From positions 90,715,501-90,779,500 of the forward strand of contig NC_088915.1 in assembly GCF_963576675.1 (NCBI RefSeq): a stretch of 64,000 nt of DNA. The letters are read 5' to 3'. The stretch comes from Euphorbia lathyris. Taxonomy: Eukaryota; Streptophyta; Magnoliopsida; Malpighiales; Euphorbiaceae. The notes below the pieces were generated by a model, which worked only from the letters and a program-made list of their open reading frames with translations, made no database searches and had not been told where the DNA came from. This document shows positions 45,579 to 57,051 of this stretch, piece by piece (the stretch's first letter is position 1; each line of letters opens with the position of its first letter). The translations under genes and the position numbers were made by a program.

Positions 45579-46914
45579 TGTTGAAACACATTTCCACATA
45601 ATTTTGATTTGACAAAATTGTTTAAGTATAATTGAAATACATATTCTAAACACACTAAGTTTAAATGCTTTGATTTATTCTACTAATGTGTTTGTTCAAT
45701 GTTGAGTTAAATTTGTTTATAAGACACAAGAATTAAAAGGCCCAAGCCCAATACGGAAGTCAAGGCCCAAGTCAAACAACTCAGTACAACTCGGCCCGCG
45801 TTTGTTAAAACGTTGTCGCTTTGGACAAAACGCAACTCAGCAAAAGAAGGATCTAGAAGACCTTCGGGAACAACTTCAAGATGAAGCTGCTGAGTAGTCT
45901 CGACAAAGCGTACAAGACAGCAGCTGGCTAATGAAAACTTCCAGACAAAGTATTTCTACTTTGGGTAAAGTTCAGACGACACAGTATGCTGTCTAGTTGA
46001 CTTTACCATAAAAGGAGAGACAGTCTGCTGAGCTGACCGAGGACAGAAGATACACAAATCTGATTGGCTGAGAACTCTGAGCAAGTCAGGATGACAACGA
46101 CAGGAAGCCGTTTCCCTCCAACGGTTATTTCGAAATTCGAAATGACCGATGCCCAGACGTATCTATAAATAGTGCCATCACAAGCTTCATTCAATACAGA
46201 ACTTGATCAAGCCATTACGCTGACCAAATTTCTACACAAGTTCTGCAAGCAAGAAGCAAAGCAAATCTTACACTATAATTCATACATTTGTGTAAAAGTC
46301 TAGAGTGATTATTTCAATCGTCTAAAGTGTCTTAGCAAATCATTGTATAGGACAAAACACTTATCATTTCTAGAGATAGAAAGGAGAGGCTGCGTACTCG
46401 GTTATAGTACTCAGCAAGAGATTAGGATTGAGTAGAGGTATAGAGGAAGGTACTCTTGTTATACTCAGTTGCTAAGATTGTAAAAGGTTTGAGGCTCTAC
46501 CTTTAAAGAGCTCAGTAGAGGATTCGAAATCTCGGAACGTGTTCCGGGGACAGGACGTAGGCTTAGAAGAAGCCGAACCTGGATAAATCTGCTGAGTAAA
46601 GTATTTCTTACCTTTAACTCCTTATATATATTGCTTGCTTAGAATAACCAAAAACTGACCAAGTAAAGAGGTCAAGTTGAGTTGTGCGCGTTGAACATCT
46701 GAGCTCAGGAATAGACTCTAAGTGCTATCTCCTGACTCAAGCTAAGAAACTGACCTAGTCACCAGTTGACTAAGCCAGTATCTTGCTGTTTACTCAGCGC
46801 TGCTGTTAAAGCCTTTTTCCTTAGAAAAAGAAGTCTGCCCTAATTGCGAAAAAAGTTTAAATAGTTCCTAACCCCCCCTCGGAACTATACTTGCAACCTT
46901 ACAAGGGATGAACA
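45579..46914 (+). repeat. Copia right (middle) LTR, 1,336 bp
   Basis: It has the same length and ends as the left LTR, with about 25 differences by eye. It is followed by a primer site and gag start, not by host DNA. Confidence 0.9.
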
Positions 46915-46977
46915 AGTGGTATCAGAGCTTAAAAGCTCACTGTAAAAGGTCTAACAACCTTGAGCTGATCCCTACCA

Positions 46978-47093
46978 TGGGCGAAAACAGCACTCGGTTT
47001 CTCCCTAGAAACCAAACAACTCAGATATTGCCTGAGGGGCTGTCCATTACTAGGCCTCCCCTATTCTTCGGGTCAAACTATACCTTCTGGAAG
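46978..47093 (+). pseudogene. Second copia gag start, truncated
   Basis: MGENSTRFLPRNQTT and the next residues to NYTFWK match the first gag, without its premature TAG. The sequence then switches to the palindrome arm, so only about 38 residues remain. Confidence 0.8.
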
Positions 47094-47094
47094 T

Positions 47095-47871
47095 ATAAGA
47101 CCTTATCTCATCTCAAAATGATCAAGCGTCGGGCTCTGGCGGTAAGTACCATTTCTGACTTTGACATACTCTTTATGACTTTCTTCTCTATCTTACTTTT
47201 TCTTCCTTTATCTGTTTCAGACTATTAATCATTGTAATGCTGTGGAGGCGGACCTCGCTATGAATGCAATGAATAAAGCTCATCTTAAGGAGCTAGAGGA
47301 TGAGGCCTCTCTCGCTAGATCCAACGCCCAGGCAGCAAGTGCTCTAGCGAACGGTTTAAAGGAAAAACTTGCTGACCTGGAGAAAAAAGCTAGAAGAGAA
47401 GACTTCGAAAGCTGCCAGGTTGTCTAAGGAGCTAAGGGCGGAACAAGAGAGGCGGGAGAAGGATTAGGAGCGTCTGGAGGGAGCTTGTGGACTTCGCGCC
47501 TATTATTATGGCGAACACATCTTAGCGGCCTTTTTAAAAGACTTTCCGGATGCAGGTATCGACGATCCTCAAGTGGAGGTGCCCTCCGAGAATGAAGCAG
47601 TTTTCTATGCTTCTTTGGAAGATGCTAGGGCAGTCATTTTTAAGGAAGCTTTTGCCCCTCTTGCTACATCAAAGAAGAGTGGAGAGATTATTGTTCAGGA
47701 TACGGAGGATGCCTTGGAGGATGACGATGCTGCCCCTGATGAGGATCTCCCTAAGGCAAATAAGCTAGCAAGAGGCCAACATGATCTTGCCCCTGAGCCC
47801 AGGCCGATGCCCCTTGAAGCTAATCCAAGCTCTTCTCCTCTTGATGATAATATTAATGACCTCACCATTTA
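47095..47871 (+). pseudogene. Gypsy-type gene 3' exons, left palindrome arm
   Basis: This is the mirror of the right-arm gene. Part of one exon ends at 47,141 before GTAAGT, an intron runs to TTTCAG at 47,220, and the last exon starts ACTATTAATC. The frame (EDEASLARSNAQAASAL, then LADLEKK) breaks about 47,390, and TAG near 47,466 interrupts it further. The tail GQHDLAPEPRP and DDNINDLTI ends at 47,871. It is less intact than the right arm and has lost its 5' exons to the copia junction. Confidence 0.75.
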
Positions 47872-48055
47872 GGGTCTCTTCAATGTAAAAAATGCTACAA
47901 TACCATTTTGCACATTTGATATTTTTGCTTCTTTTCAAGAAGTTTTTACTTTTGGATGCATGCCTCTTTTACTTTGAGTATTCACTTAATTATATACTTT
48001 CTTGATAGAGACATAAGTGTCTAGACTTATTCTCTGAACTTTTTCTTTAAGTTTT

Positions 48056-48375
48056 TAAATTTATTTCGAATTTTCTCAAGTTTTCAAACTTCTTCTGAAT
48101 TTTCTCAAGTTTTCAAACTTCTTCTGAATTTTCTCAAGTTTTCAAACTTCTTCTGAATTTTCTCAAGTTTTCAAAATTCTTCTGAATTTTCTTAAGTTTT
48201 CAAAATACGATGGGAGAAGTTTGAAAACTTGAGAAAATTCAGAAGAAGTTTGAAAACGTGAGAAAATTCAGAAGAAGTTTGAAAACTTGAGAAAATTCAG
48301 AAGAAGTTTGAAAACTTGAGAAAATTCAGAAAAAGTTTGAAAACTTGAGAAAATTCGAAAGAAGTTTAAAAACTT
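48056..48375. repeat. Minisatellite at the palindrome centre
   Basis: A unit of about 31 bp (gttttcaaacttcttctgaattttctcaa type) repeats about five times on the left of the centre and, as reverse complement, about five times on the right. Confidence 0.85.
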
Positions 48376-48551
48376 AAAGAAAAAGTTCAGAGAATAAGTC
48401 TAGACACTTATGTCTCTCTCAAGAAAGTATATAATTAAGTGAATACTCAAAGTAAAAGAGGCATGCATCCAAAAGTAAAAACTTCTTGAAAAGAAGCAAA
48501 AATATCAAATGTGCAAAATGGTATTGTAGCATTTTTTACATCGAAGAGACC

Positions 48552-50640
48552 CTAAACTGTGAGGTCATTAATATTGTCATCAAGAGGAGAAGAGCTTGGA
48601 TTAGCTTCAAGTTGCTTCGGCGTGGGCTCAGGGGCAAGATCATGTTGGCCTCTTGCTAGCTCATTTGCCTTAGGGAGATCCTCATCAAGGGCAGCATCGT
48701 CATCCTCCAAGGCATCCTCTGTATCCTGAACAACACCCTCCAGATCAATAATCTCTCCACTCTTCTTTGATGTAGCAGGAGGGGAAAAAGCTTCCTTAAA
48801 AATGACTGCCCTAGCATCTTCCAAAGAAGCATAGAAAACTGCTTTATTCTCGGAGGGCACCTCCACTTGAGGATTGTCGATACCTGAATCCGGAAAGTCT
48901 TTTAAAAGGGCCGCCAAGATGCGTTCGCTATAATAGTAAGCGCGAAGTCCACAAGCTCCCTCCAGACGCGCCCAATCCTTCTCCCACCTCTCTTGTTCCG
49001 CCCTTAGCTCCTTAGACAACCTGGCAGCTTCCGAAGTCTTCTCTTCTAGCTTTTTCTCCAGGTCAGCAAGTTTTTCCTTTAAACCGTTCGACAGAGCACT
49101 TGCTGCCTGGGCGTTGGATCTGGCGAGAGAGGCCTCATCCTCTAGCTCCATGAGACGAGCTTCATTCACTGCATTCACAGCGAGTTCCGCCTCCACAGAA
49201 TTACAATGATTAATAGTCTGAAACAGATAAAGAAAGAAAATGTAAGATAGAGAAGAAAGTCATAAAGAGTATGTCAAAGTCAGAAATGGTACTTACCGCC
49301 AAAGCCCGATGCTTGATCATTTTGAGATGAGATAAGGTCTTATGCTTAGCCCTTGTCTCCAGAACAACGAGGAGCTTGCCAATGGCTTCTTCAATGTCGT
49401 GCATTATGTGCTCTGAATCCAGAACCAACCCCGAACCATAAGTGGACAGCCAATAACCCCCAAGATCAGGCTTCGAGGACTGAAAGTTTGAAAAACAGAT
49501 TAAAGTAGGTAAATTTCAAAATTCCCCATAAAAAGAATTTGGAAAGAAAAGGCATACATGGGAAAAGGAAGAAGAGAATAGAGAGACTTTAGGAGTCATA
49601 GCCGGAACCATCTGATGATCTGGCTCACCGGTTTGTGAAGCTCGCACTTGAGGACTGGCCGCCCGGGCCTTCTTCGAAGAAGGAGGAGATTGAGCCCTGG
49701 AGGTTGCAGGATACTTCCCGTCCTTCTTGCTAAGCGCAACATTCGTCTTCTCCTGGGCGATCAGAGCTGCTTGAAGCTTTTGCCTCTCTGCAATAACATC
49801 ATTGGCATTAATTCCCCCTGCAAGAAGGGGCAAAGAACAAGAACAGGTCAATAAGGCGGATCAGAAAAGGCAGAAGATAGCTTTAAAAGCATAGAAATTA
49901 TTGTAGTGGATCTCTCAGTCTCGTATTGTTGCTAGAGGTTCGCCAGACTTCACAATAGTCAACGCCTGGTCATACGTCTAAAAATCGTGCTTGAGAGATC
50001 GAAGAATCCACAGGGTACTCTTCTCATCCTTGGTAAGGTAAAACTTCTGGTTCGCCCTTTCTTTTGGATTATAGTTCCATCCGGCAGGAAATCCAAGAGG
50101 TACGCCATCCATTATCTTCACAAAGAAAAATCTCTGCTCCCAACGATGGATGTTCGACATTTTACTGTGAAACGGCGAATACCCTTTTAATTTGGAAAAG
50201 GTAAGGTGACTTTCCACCCCGCGCTTGGACATGGTGTGAAGAGTCCGGAAAAAGCGAGGGCTCGGAACTAAGCCTAGATTCGCTGCCAAGTAAGTATCCA
50301 ATATTAAATCTAACCAACCATTTGGATGCAATTGACAGATAGGGATACAGAAAAATTCAAGAATATCCCCAACCATTTTGGGGACCGGATAGCTAAAGCC
50401 CCTCTCAACATGGCTTTGATAGACTGCAAAATAACCCCGAGAAGGAGACGTAGGTCTCTGGTAAGGTTTAGGAACTAAGTAGGAAGCCGCTCGAAGCCAA
50501 GGGTATAGAGATTGAAGAGTTAGCAGAAGAGTAAAACTAAAACTGGAAGAAGTTACTTCCATTTTAGGGGATTTTGCCCCTTTCTTTTTAGGAACAGAAG
50601 AACTTGCTTCCCCTCCAAAAGTAGGGTTTAAAGCCTTCAT
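48552..50640 (-). pseudogene. Putative gypsy-type transposon gene (Transposase_28-like)
   Basis: A spliced minus-strand gene. The first exon (ATG 50,640, MKALNPTFGGEASSS) contains GYFAVYQSHVERGFSYPVP and CQLHPNGWLDLILDTYL, motifs of the family usually annotated 'putative gypsy type transposon'. It meets a stop at 49,978 after RSLKHDF. Later exons: about 49,817-49,570 (NANDVIAERQKLQ), about 49,490-49,297 (SSKPDLGGYWLSTYG, ending before GTAAGT), and 49,217-48,552, a 214-residue coiled coil (LEDEASLARSNAQAA) ending DDNINDLTV. No protease, RT or integrase is found, so this is a non-autonomous element's gag-like gene. Its biochemical role is unknown. The exon-1 stop suggests it is no longer intact. 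Confidence 0.65.
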
Positions 50641-50711
50641 GTTCGTAATAGGAATACGAGATGAAGAAAGGGCCAAGGAAAGTGTCAAACCCGATCCAAA
50701 ATAGAATCGGA

Positions 50712-52779
50712 TATGACAGTGAGACATTACCACAGACGTGTACGAGTCAGAAGTAATATCTCACAATTAAGAGTTAAGAAATTCAAATCATGTTTGAACT
50801 TAAAAACATTTTCTACATATACTTTTACATTTGTAAAAGGTCGAAAATCATTTATAATTTCCAATCACGAATCCTTTTCTCGTGCGTTTTACCAAAACGA
50901 GTTCGAAACATAGAAAATTACTCCAATTCTAACTTGTTAACTTTTAATTTGCCTAATCTCATAAATTAACACCATAATGGGACATTCAAACCAAAATCCT
51001 CCATCACACAACTTCATATTCGATTCAAAATGGGCAACTCGGGTGCCTAAACATTCACAAGCACAAAACAAACCTATATCTACATGTACAAAATGGTATG
51101 CAATACCCTAGAAGACGACTTGGACAATCGTGGCCGTATCCAATCCTCGCCCTAGTGTCGAACACTTCCCTCAGTACCTCGTACTTCTTCGCCTAAAAAC
51201 ATTAAAACATTTGAAAATATGAGACAAAAATCTCAGTAAGCAACTATCAACTATAACAACTAGTTTTTTTTACGTAAAATAGCTATATGTATACATTTGT
51301 GAAAACATTTAACCAAACCAAACCTTAAACTTATTAACTTGTAAACAACATCAAATTAAAATAGAATGTTAATCAATAACCGCAAATCAAACTTAATCAA
51401 AACACAACAATTCTTATATAAACATTTACTAAAAACCGAAGTTCGAATCAAATTCAATATCGTATCCATCACCGAGTATCCCCTCGTAAATCAATCCACA
51501 ACACGCAAACATAATCGAGACGTCTCTTTAACCATGCCTAATCCCGTATTGGTCTTACCCAACACTTCACTGCCAATACCCGACTATGTCTTTAGACTGT
51601 GTACACAAGCCATGTTCCTCACTGAACATGGTCTTCAAATATCAAACCACCCATCCGGACTACTCCTGATGGATACAGACTTTACCCAAAATCCAACCAA
51701 ACTTCAATTGTATACATTTTCTTATCAAATAGACCAAACTTTACTACAATCATCAATAAATCGAAATCCAACATTTATTGAACCAAAATAGCAATTGAAC
51801 CCCTGAAGAAATCCAATTTAACACTAATTGACCAAAATATCATTAAAAAATAACATTTAAACTCTTAACGAAATTCAAATCCACATCAATTGAACCCAAA
51901 TAGCACTTAAACCCTTAAGAAAACCAATTCAACATCAATTGAACTAAATATCCCTTAAGAAAACCAATTCAATATAAATTGAACTAAATAATAATCAAAC
52001 TCTTAGGAAAACCAATTCAACATCAAGATAAAACCAATTCAACATCAAGGTAAAACCAATTCAACATCAAAATAGTTCAAAATTACCATTGTGAACTCAT
52101 TTCCTTCAAACTTGAACACAAACTTAAATCAACAACCAATACTCAAATAATTTCTAAGAAAACCCTTAGGAGACAAATTCATGGAGATTTATAGCTTAAT
52201 ATACATATATTTATACATGCAAATCAAAAACTAGTTGATAGTTACTTACCTTAGCCTAAATTTGAAATTAACACCACAAAACCCTAAATCTGTCCCAAAA
52301 TCTGCCTAGCCCGTATTCTCTTCTCAAACCTCCAAATCAAAATCCCTCCGGTCAGAGGTTGCTTCTATGTGTCTAGAGTCTCCAGTTAAAATTTAAGGTC
52401 ATTTGGACTGTTAGATCTCCGGCAACACCCAAAACGGTGGAGCTGCCCTGTTTTTGGTGGTGGTTGAAGGTGGAGGAGAAATGAGAGAGAATGGAGGAGG
52501 AGAAGGATGTAGAAGCAAGAGTTTTGATCAAAATAATCTATAATTATGAATTAATGTTATATATAGACCTTGATGTGAGTGGATAATTATTTACTTTGGT
52601 CCTCCAAAAATCTAATTTCTTTTAAAACTTACCCTAAACTTATAATTATTACAAAAATGTGCAATTACCCTTAAAACTATACCCGTAACATCCAATTAAT
52701 CGAACAATCCTAAAACTAATATAATATAACTTACGGTTTGGGATATAATAAATAAAAAATTAAGGACACAGACGTGACA
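50712..52779. mobile_element. Possible 2-kb AT-rich insertion (TGACAG...GTGACA)
   Basis: The segment starts TGACAGTGAGAC and ends ACACAGACGTGACA, LTR-like TG...CA ends, and divides the gypsy-type gene from its upstream leader. Tandem-like repeats of 'aaaccaattcaacatcaa' occur around 51,900-52,080. On the minus strand 52,260-52,520 looks like a plant leader. I could not confirm a target duplication or partner LTR, so the boundaries are tentative. The open frame at 51,366-51,791 resembles nothing I know. Confidence 0.35.
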
Positions 52780-53069
52780 GAAAGGTTCAAATTCAGACTC
52801 GAAGTTCTCTCGGAAGAAGAAGTAGTAGATGAAAGAAACATTCAAAAACGAAAAGCTACAGGAAAAAGATGAACTTACATGAAGAATCGAAAGGTAGAGA
52901 GAGAGATAAAACTTCTGCAGATAAATGGAGAAAATCGTAGAGAGCTAAAGACGAAGATGAAAGAAGTTGAAAAGAAAGCCTGTTCTATTTAGCGAAATGA
53001 TTAAAATGATTTCGAAATCTGTGTCGAGAACTGCTACCTGTAAAAACGTCATTGGCCTAGATAAAGGTG
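52780..53069 (-). other. Leader-like region of the gypsy-type element
   Basis: CT-rich on the minus strand (agagagagag on the plus) with a candidate splice-donor motif (catgtaagttcatc near 52,875). It lies between the LTR-like repeat B and the gene, so it may be the 5' untranslated leader. No ORF. Confidence 0.3.
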
Positions 53070-53077
53070 CCTGTCAG

Positions 53078-53824
53078 TAGACCTGGGCATGGACCGGGCT
53101 CTGGCCGGGCATGTCGGGCTTTTAATAAAGCCTAATGAACCTAAGCCCAGTCCAGGCCGTAAAAAATTTAGTCGGGCTCGGGCTCGGACCTAAGATATGA
53201 ATCCCAAGCCCGTCCGTCCAAGCCCATCTATATATTAAAAAAAATTACAATTAAATTTAAAATAAACAATTAGCTTATATTTCAATTAAAACAATCATAA
53301 TATACATACGTTAATTATAGGAATGGGACTAGTACGTTAATTTTTTTTTTAATGAACCAGTACGTTAATTTTGTTTTTGAATGAACTAGTACATTAATCA
53401 TAATATACATACATTAATTGTTGCCTATATTTTAAGTTTGTTTTTTAATGTTTTTGTAGCTTATTTCTTTCTCTCCTGGTTAGAAGCTGCTACTTCAGAG
53501 AGTTTATCTTTTAATGTTAGGAAAGAATGTTGGTCATGTAAAATAATTGCATAGGTATAGTTATTACTTATTATCATATTATAAAGGAAACATATATATT
53601 TATAAAAGTATATATAACTTATATTTATACAAAAAAATATATAGTATATAGTATATCGGATCGGGCCGGGTCGGGCTGGCCGATGTAAAATTCGTAAAGC
53701 TCAAACTCGTCCAGTTTTTGACGGGCTTATACAGGCTTGGGCGGACCGGGCATGACAACATTTTCATGCGTCCAAGCCCGGCTAAATGGGCCTGGGCGGG
53801 CTCGCTGGCCCATGCCCAGGTCTA
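53078..53824. mobile_element. hAT-type MITE, 747 bp, 8-bp TSD
   Basis: The termini tagacctgggcatgg and ccatgcccaggtcta are near-perfect inverted repeats followed by 'gggctcgg' motifs. CCTGTCAG flanks both sides exactly (53,070-53,077 and 53,825-53,832), the hAT duplication length. No transposase. Confidence 0.9.
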
Positions 53825-53942
53825 CCTGTCAGGTACAAGAAATGCTAGTAGCATGAGAGGAAGCTGAGAAGTCCTAAAGAACTTAGAAGACCATTTAGGG
53901 GGAGCTTCTAATAACATCCGCATAAAGTATGAAGGACTAAGC

Positions 53943-54565
53943 TGGTAATTTTCCCTATCAAACAAGGCTTAAGGAGAGAAAAGATCCACCTCCAAGACAT
54001 ATATGGCGTACAGATAAAGATACAGTGTCGTCTTGAGCATTCCTCCTCACAATTCGCCACTTAGCGTATAACAGGAATACGATGTCGTCTCATAGAGCTC
54101 CACTTACGATTCGCCTTAGTAAGAAATACGATGTCGTGTCCGAGATTCTTACAAGGATCCGCCCAAGAGGGGCAATAAGGGGATTCACCCCATATGGCAA
54201 TCCGCCTCTAGATAATGCAGAGGATCATACGGCGTAACTCGCTATCATTTAACTAGCATTAATGATAGCCCAGAACCCGCCAAAGCACGAAGGTTAGAGG
54301 ATGGAGTTAAACTACATTGAAAGAGCATTACTCTTCATTAAAGGAGCACTAAAGAGAAGGTTATTACAGTTATCACTCAAACTTGTATAAATACCCTTGT
54401 AACATGACAACAGAGGGACACTGACACACTCTTCTTAACCTTGCTTTGTCATTAGAGTTTATTCTTTTAAGAATGTTACTGACTTTAGGCATCGGAGTGC
54501 CCCCGGACATCCCAACGGTGCTTCACAGGGACGCTCTACGGTGTTGCTAAATCTCAACAATATCA
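53943..54565 (-). repeat. LTR-like repeat, copy B
   Basis: Reverse complement of copy A at 34,265-34,885, roughly 94-95% alike by eye. Minus-strand start tgatattgttgag, end near ...aaaattacca. Its orientation makes it the candidate 5' LTR of the minus-strand gypsy-type gene. I see no standard primer site at its inner edge. Confidence 0.55.
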
Positions 54566-55375
54566 GAATTCACTAAGCAGGCTTACCCAAAAGAGAGCAT
54601 TTCCCGGTAAATGCCGAAGTCATTCCCCAGATAAGATGAATCGGCTTCGTACTAGTAGCTTGGGGGACCTATTGAACAAATAAAAATAAGTAAGATGGAA
54701 CAAAGATAGAATACAACAAAAACAGAAAAGTCAAATGAATTTAGATAACTTACACAAGTTGTGTGACGAGGATCATAATGAGGATAAAAAAAGAGCCCAT
54801 AAGAAACACTACCTCACTCTCACCACCCTCTGGCCTGACAAGCAGAATGGTAGTCTCAAAGTGCTAAGTCATCTCTCTCATCACAAAGTCCATATTAGGA
54901 GCCCGATTGGAAGAGCTAGAGGCAGTCCCGCATCCCACTATCAACAGTCTGAGTGGAGGTACCACGAGTAGATGGGCCTGCACAAGATCTCTTTTTACCT
55001 TGTAAAAGAGAATCATGGTTGATGTTAGAAATAATAAAAAAGTACAAAAATAAGAAATAAAGAGAGCAAATGAATGTTATCTACCAGAGTAGGATGTCTG
55101 ACACCTATATACACTGAGACGAAAGGTCGCCATCTCAGCGTATCCATAATAAAGGTGGGATAATCACTCTCCAAGAGTGGGTGCTCCTCACTATGTATCA
55201 TAGTATTGAATGTCTCATCCTGAGTATAGGAAGACATGTAAAGCATCTCAACAGGAGGAGGAGGAGTTGGTACTCTACGATGAAAAGGTTCGCCCAAGTA
55301 GAAAACCAATGTCAAAGGGAACTCAGTGATAAATCATAAATGACTAATCTGAAAGCCTCTGGTCATAACAAGTTA
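54566..55375 (-). other. Unassigned region with a 96-residue frame
   Basis: The minus-strand frame 55,315-55,025 reads MTLVFYLGEPFHRRV, then a PTPPPP stretch, MLYMSSYTQDETFNTM and RWRPFVSVYIGVRHPTLV before drifting into a hydrophobic run that is probably intronic or non-coding. It looks like an exon of a plant transposon-associated protein, but I do not recognise it. The plus-strand frame 54,735-54,971 is probably its shadow. Confidence 0.25.
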
Positions 55376-55420
55376 GTCCGAGATTAGCCTAGGAAAGCTA
55401 ACTCCCACATCTTAAGAGAA
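55376..55420 (-). pseudogene. LINE tail fragment
   Basis: gattagcctaggaaagctaa matches the very end of the minus-strand LINE at 17.18 kb (its last coding residues). Only about 45 bp remain. Confidence 0.5.
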
Positions 55421-55459
55421 AGTTTTTTAATGTTTATAAATATTAAATTGTATTATTTC

Positions 55460-55705
55460 ATTTGTAAAATAAACAAACTGCTCGTGAACAAAAAACGAGA
55501 TACTCGAAAGCAAACACGTGAACAAAATAAACGAGCAGCTCACGAGCTAAGCTCGTGAATAAGATAAATGAGCTAGCTCGTGAGTAAAGGAGCCGAACTC
55601 AAACACAAATTTGAGTTCGAACCGAGTTCGAAGTTCAGGTTGAACGCGTTAACATTATGACGAGTCGAGCTTGCGCATGTCAAAGCTCGGCTCAGCTTGA
55701 TTACA
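55460..55705. repeat. GAGCTCG-rich MITE fragment
   Basis: Repeated gctcgtgaa, gagctagctcgtg and gagttcgaa motifs resemble the subterminal regions of plant hAT MITEs. The right terminus is not clear. Confidence 0.4.
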
Positions 55706-56013
55706 ACCTAATCCAACTCAATCTCCTCTCCATTGACTCCGTGTCTGTTTAATTTTAAACTTAAATGAGGACCTGCAGCTGCATTAATTTAAAAAAAAGT
55801 CAAAGTGTTGTTTTGTAAAAAAAAAATGATTATATTCTGTAGCAAAATAAAAATGAATATACCAGAGTGTAGTGTCACAACCATTTACATGAAAATGGAA
55901 AACTTATCATCCAAGGAAAAGTACATGAAAAGGAAAATGGTGTGTTTGATTCTGATACTGAATCAGGTTTAGAGATTTTGGATGGGGGCGTGGGTTAGAT
56001 GAGGAGAGAGAGT
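55706..56013. other. Spacer, no gene seen
   Basis: AT-rich sequence with a short A-run and no recognisable frame or repeat. Confidence 0.4.
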
Positions 56014-56486
56014 GGTAAATTACACCAATGCCCATTTAATTTATCCATTTTAATATTTTGATCACTAAACTTCAATTTTTAATGGTATAATTATTGAATT
56101 TTACACTTTTTAATACCAATGGCTACTCAATGTCTCAAAAGTACCATTGATGACATCAACATACAAAAAAATTGGACACTAAATAATATTCTAAGAAACT
56201 TTAATTTTTGAATTTTTTTATCTTGAAGTCATCTAGATATTGTTTGGTTAGAAGAGAGAGTGAGTTTTTATAAAAGGAAAGTTTCAAAAAATATGATTTT
56301 AGAAAATAAAAAAATATGATTTCATGTTAAATGTTGTTCTTTTTATTTTAAAATCGTTAACGTTTATTTTAAGAAGTTAGTTAAAATTGCATTGACACTG
56401 ATATTAACATTGATAAAGTTTAGTGGTCATAACTTAAAAATATTGAAATTCATTGCTGAAGTTCATGGCCAGGGATGTAGTTTACG
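56014..56486. mobile_element. MITE of the gggtaaattac family
   Basis: The ends ggtaaattacaccaatg and ...agggatgtagtttac, with inner 'tatccattttaatatt' and 'attgaaattcattgctgaag' blocks, match the family at 22,146-22,960. No coding sequence. Confidence 0.7.
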
Positions 56487-56624
56487 GAAAATAGTGTGCT
56501 TGGTTCAAATTCAGATTCAGAGATTGTTGTGAGCGCGTGTGTTATAATGAGAGGGAGTAACACAATTTTTAAAAATAATTTGAAATATAAAAAAAACAAA
56601 AAGGTCTTGTTTTTCATTATTTAA

Positions 56625-57051
56625 TCTGGGTTTGGGCTCTTCCTTTTCGGCTGAGCTTTGGAGGATTTTTTCTGGACTTAAACTTGCCAAGAGTCTGGGT
56701 TTAAAGATGTTGATTGTTGAATCTGATAACCTTGAGGCTATCAAAATAATTTCCGATAATAATGCTATTTGTTTAAATAGCCAAAATCTAATCAAAGGTA
56801 TTAGAAGGTTTAGCTCTTCCTTTGATTTCATAAATTTCAGCTATATCTTCAGGGAACAGAACCGGGTAACGGATCGTTTGGCGGCTGCTGGTCATGAGGG
56901 GACGTTGGGCATCACGACCTTTTCTTATCCTGCTGATTATCTTTCTTCTCTTCTTTTTGAAGATGGGATGGGGGTTAGCTTCCCTAGGCTAATCCCAGGC
57001 TAGATTTTTTGGTTTTTTGTTTCTTTCTTTTTCTTTTCCAATTCCTACCAA
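56625..57051 (+). pseudogene. 5'-truncated LINE: RNase H-like tail
   Basis: It opens mid-domain at LGSSFSAELWRIF and contains MLIVESDNLEAIK, SSSFDFINFSYIFREQNRV and the end VSFPRLIPG at 57,003, with a T-rich 3' end and cctaccaaa near 57,045. It is the same family as the minus-strand LINE at 17.2-18.2 kb, but without its TGA. Only the last third of RNase H is present, so it has no activity. No clear target duplication. Confidence 0.8.

Larger units (their letters stand above)
34886..47093 (+). mobile_element. Ty1/copia tandem: LTR-internal-LTR-partial internal
   Basis: 1,336-bp LTRs (TGTTG...CAACA) at 34,886-36,221 and 45,579-46,914 bound a 9.4-kb internal region with gag, pol and a third ORF. 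After the second LTR another primer site and about 165 bp of gag follow (46,917-47,093) before an abrupt switch to unrelated sequence. The copy is therefore a head-to-tail array sharing the middle LTR, truncated at its right. The LTRs differ at about 25 positions by eye. A long gag with extra zinc knuckles and an ORF after pol fit the SIRE/Maximus group, which I infer rather than prove. Confidence 0.88.
47095..49343. repeat. 2.2-kb palindrome, arms about 1.1 kb
   Basis: The left arm (47,095-48,206) is the reverse complement of the right arm (48,213-49,343), with indels and scattered mismatches. The centre is the short atacgatggg near 48,207-48,214. Both arms carry the last intron and exon of the same gypsy-type gene. 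Confidence 0.88.

Noticed and set aside
48056..48375. CRISPR-like array
   Set aside because: The units are contiguous without unique spacers, and they mirror around a palindrome centre in a plant genome.
51366..51791. 141-residue plus-strand ORF as a gene
   Set aside because: Low-complexity, Asn/Thr/Leu-rich translation of AT-rich DNA with no domain and no supporting context.
34265..54565. LTR-like copies A and B as the two LTRs of one element
   Set aside because: They are in opposite orientation, whereas LTRs of one element are direct repeats.
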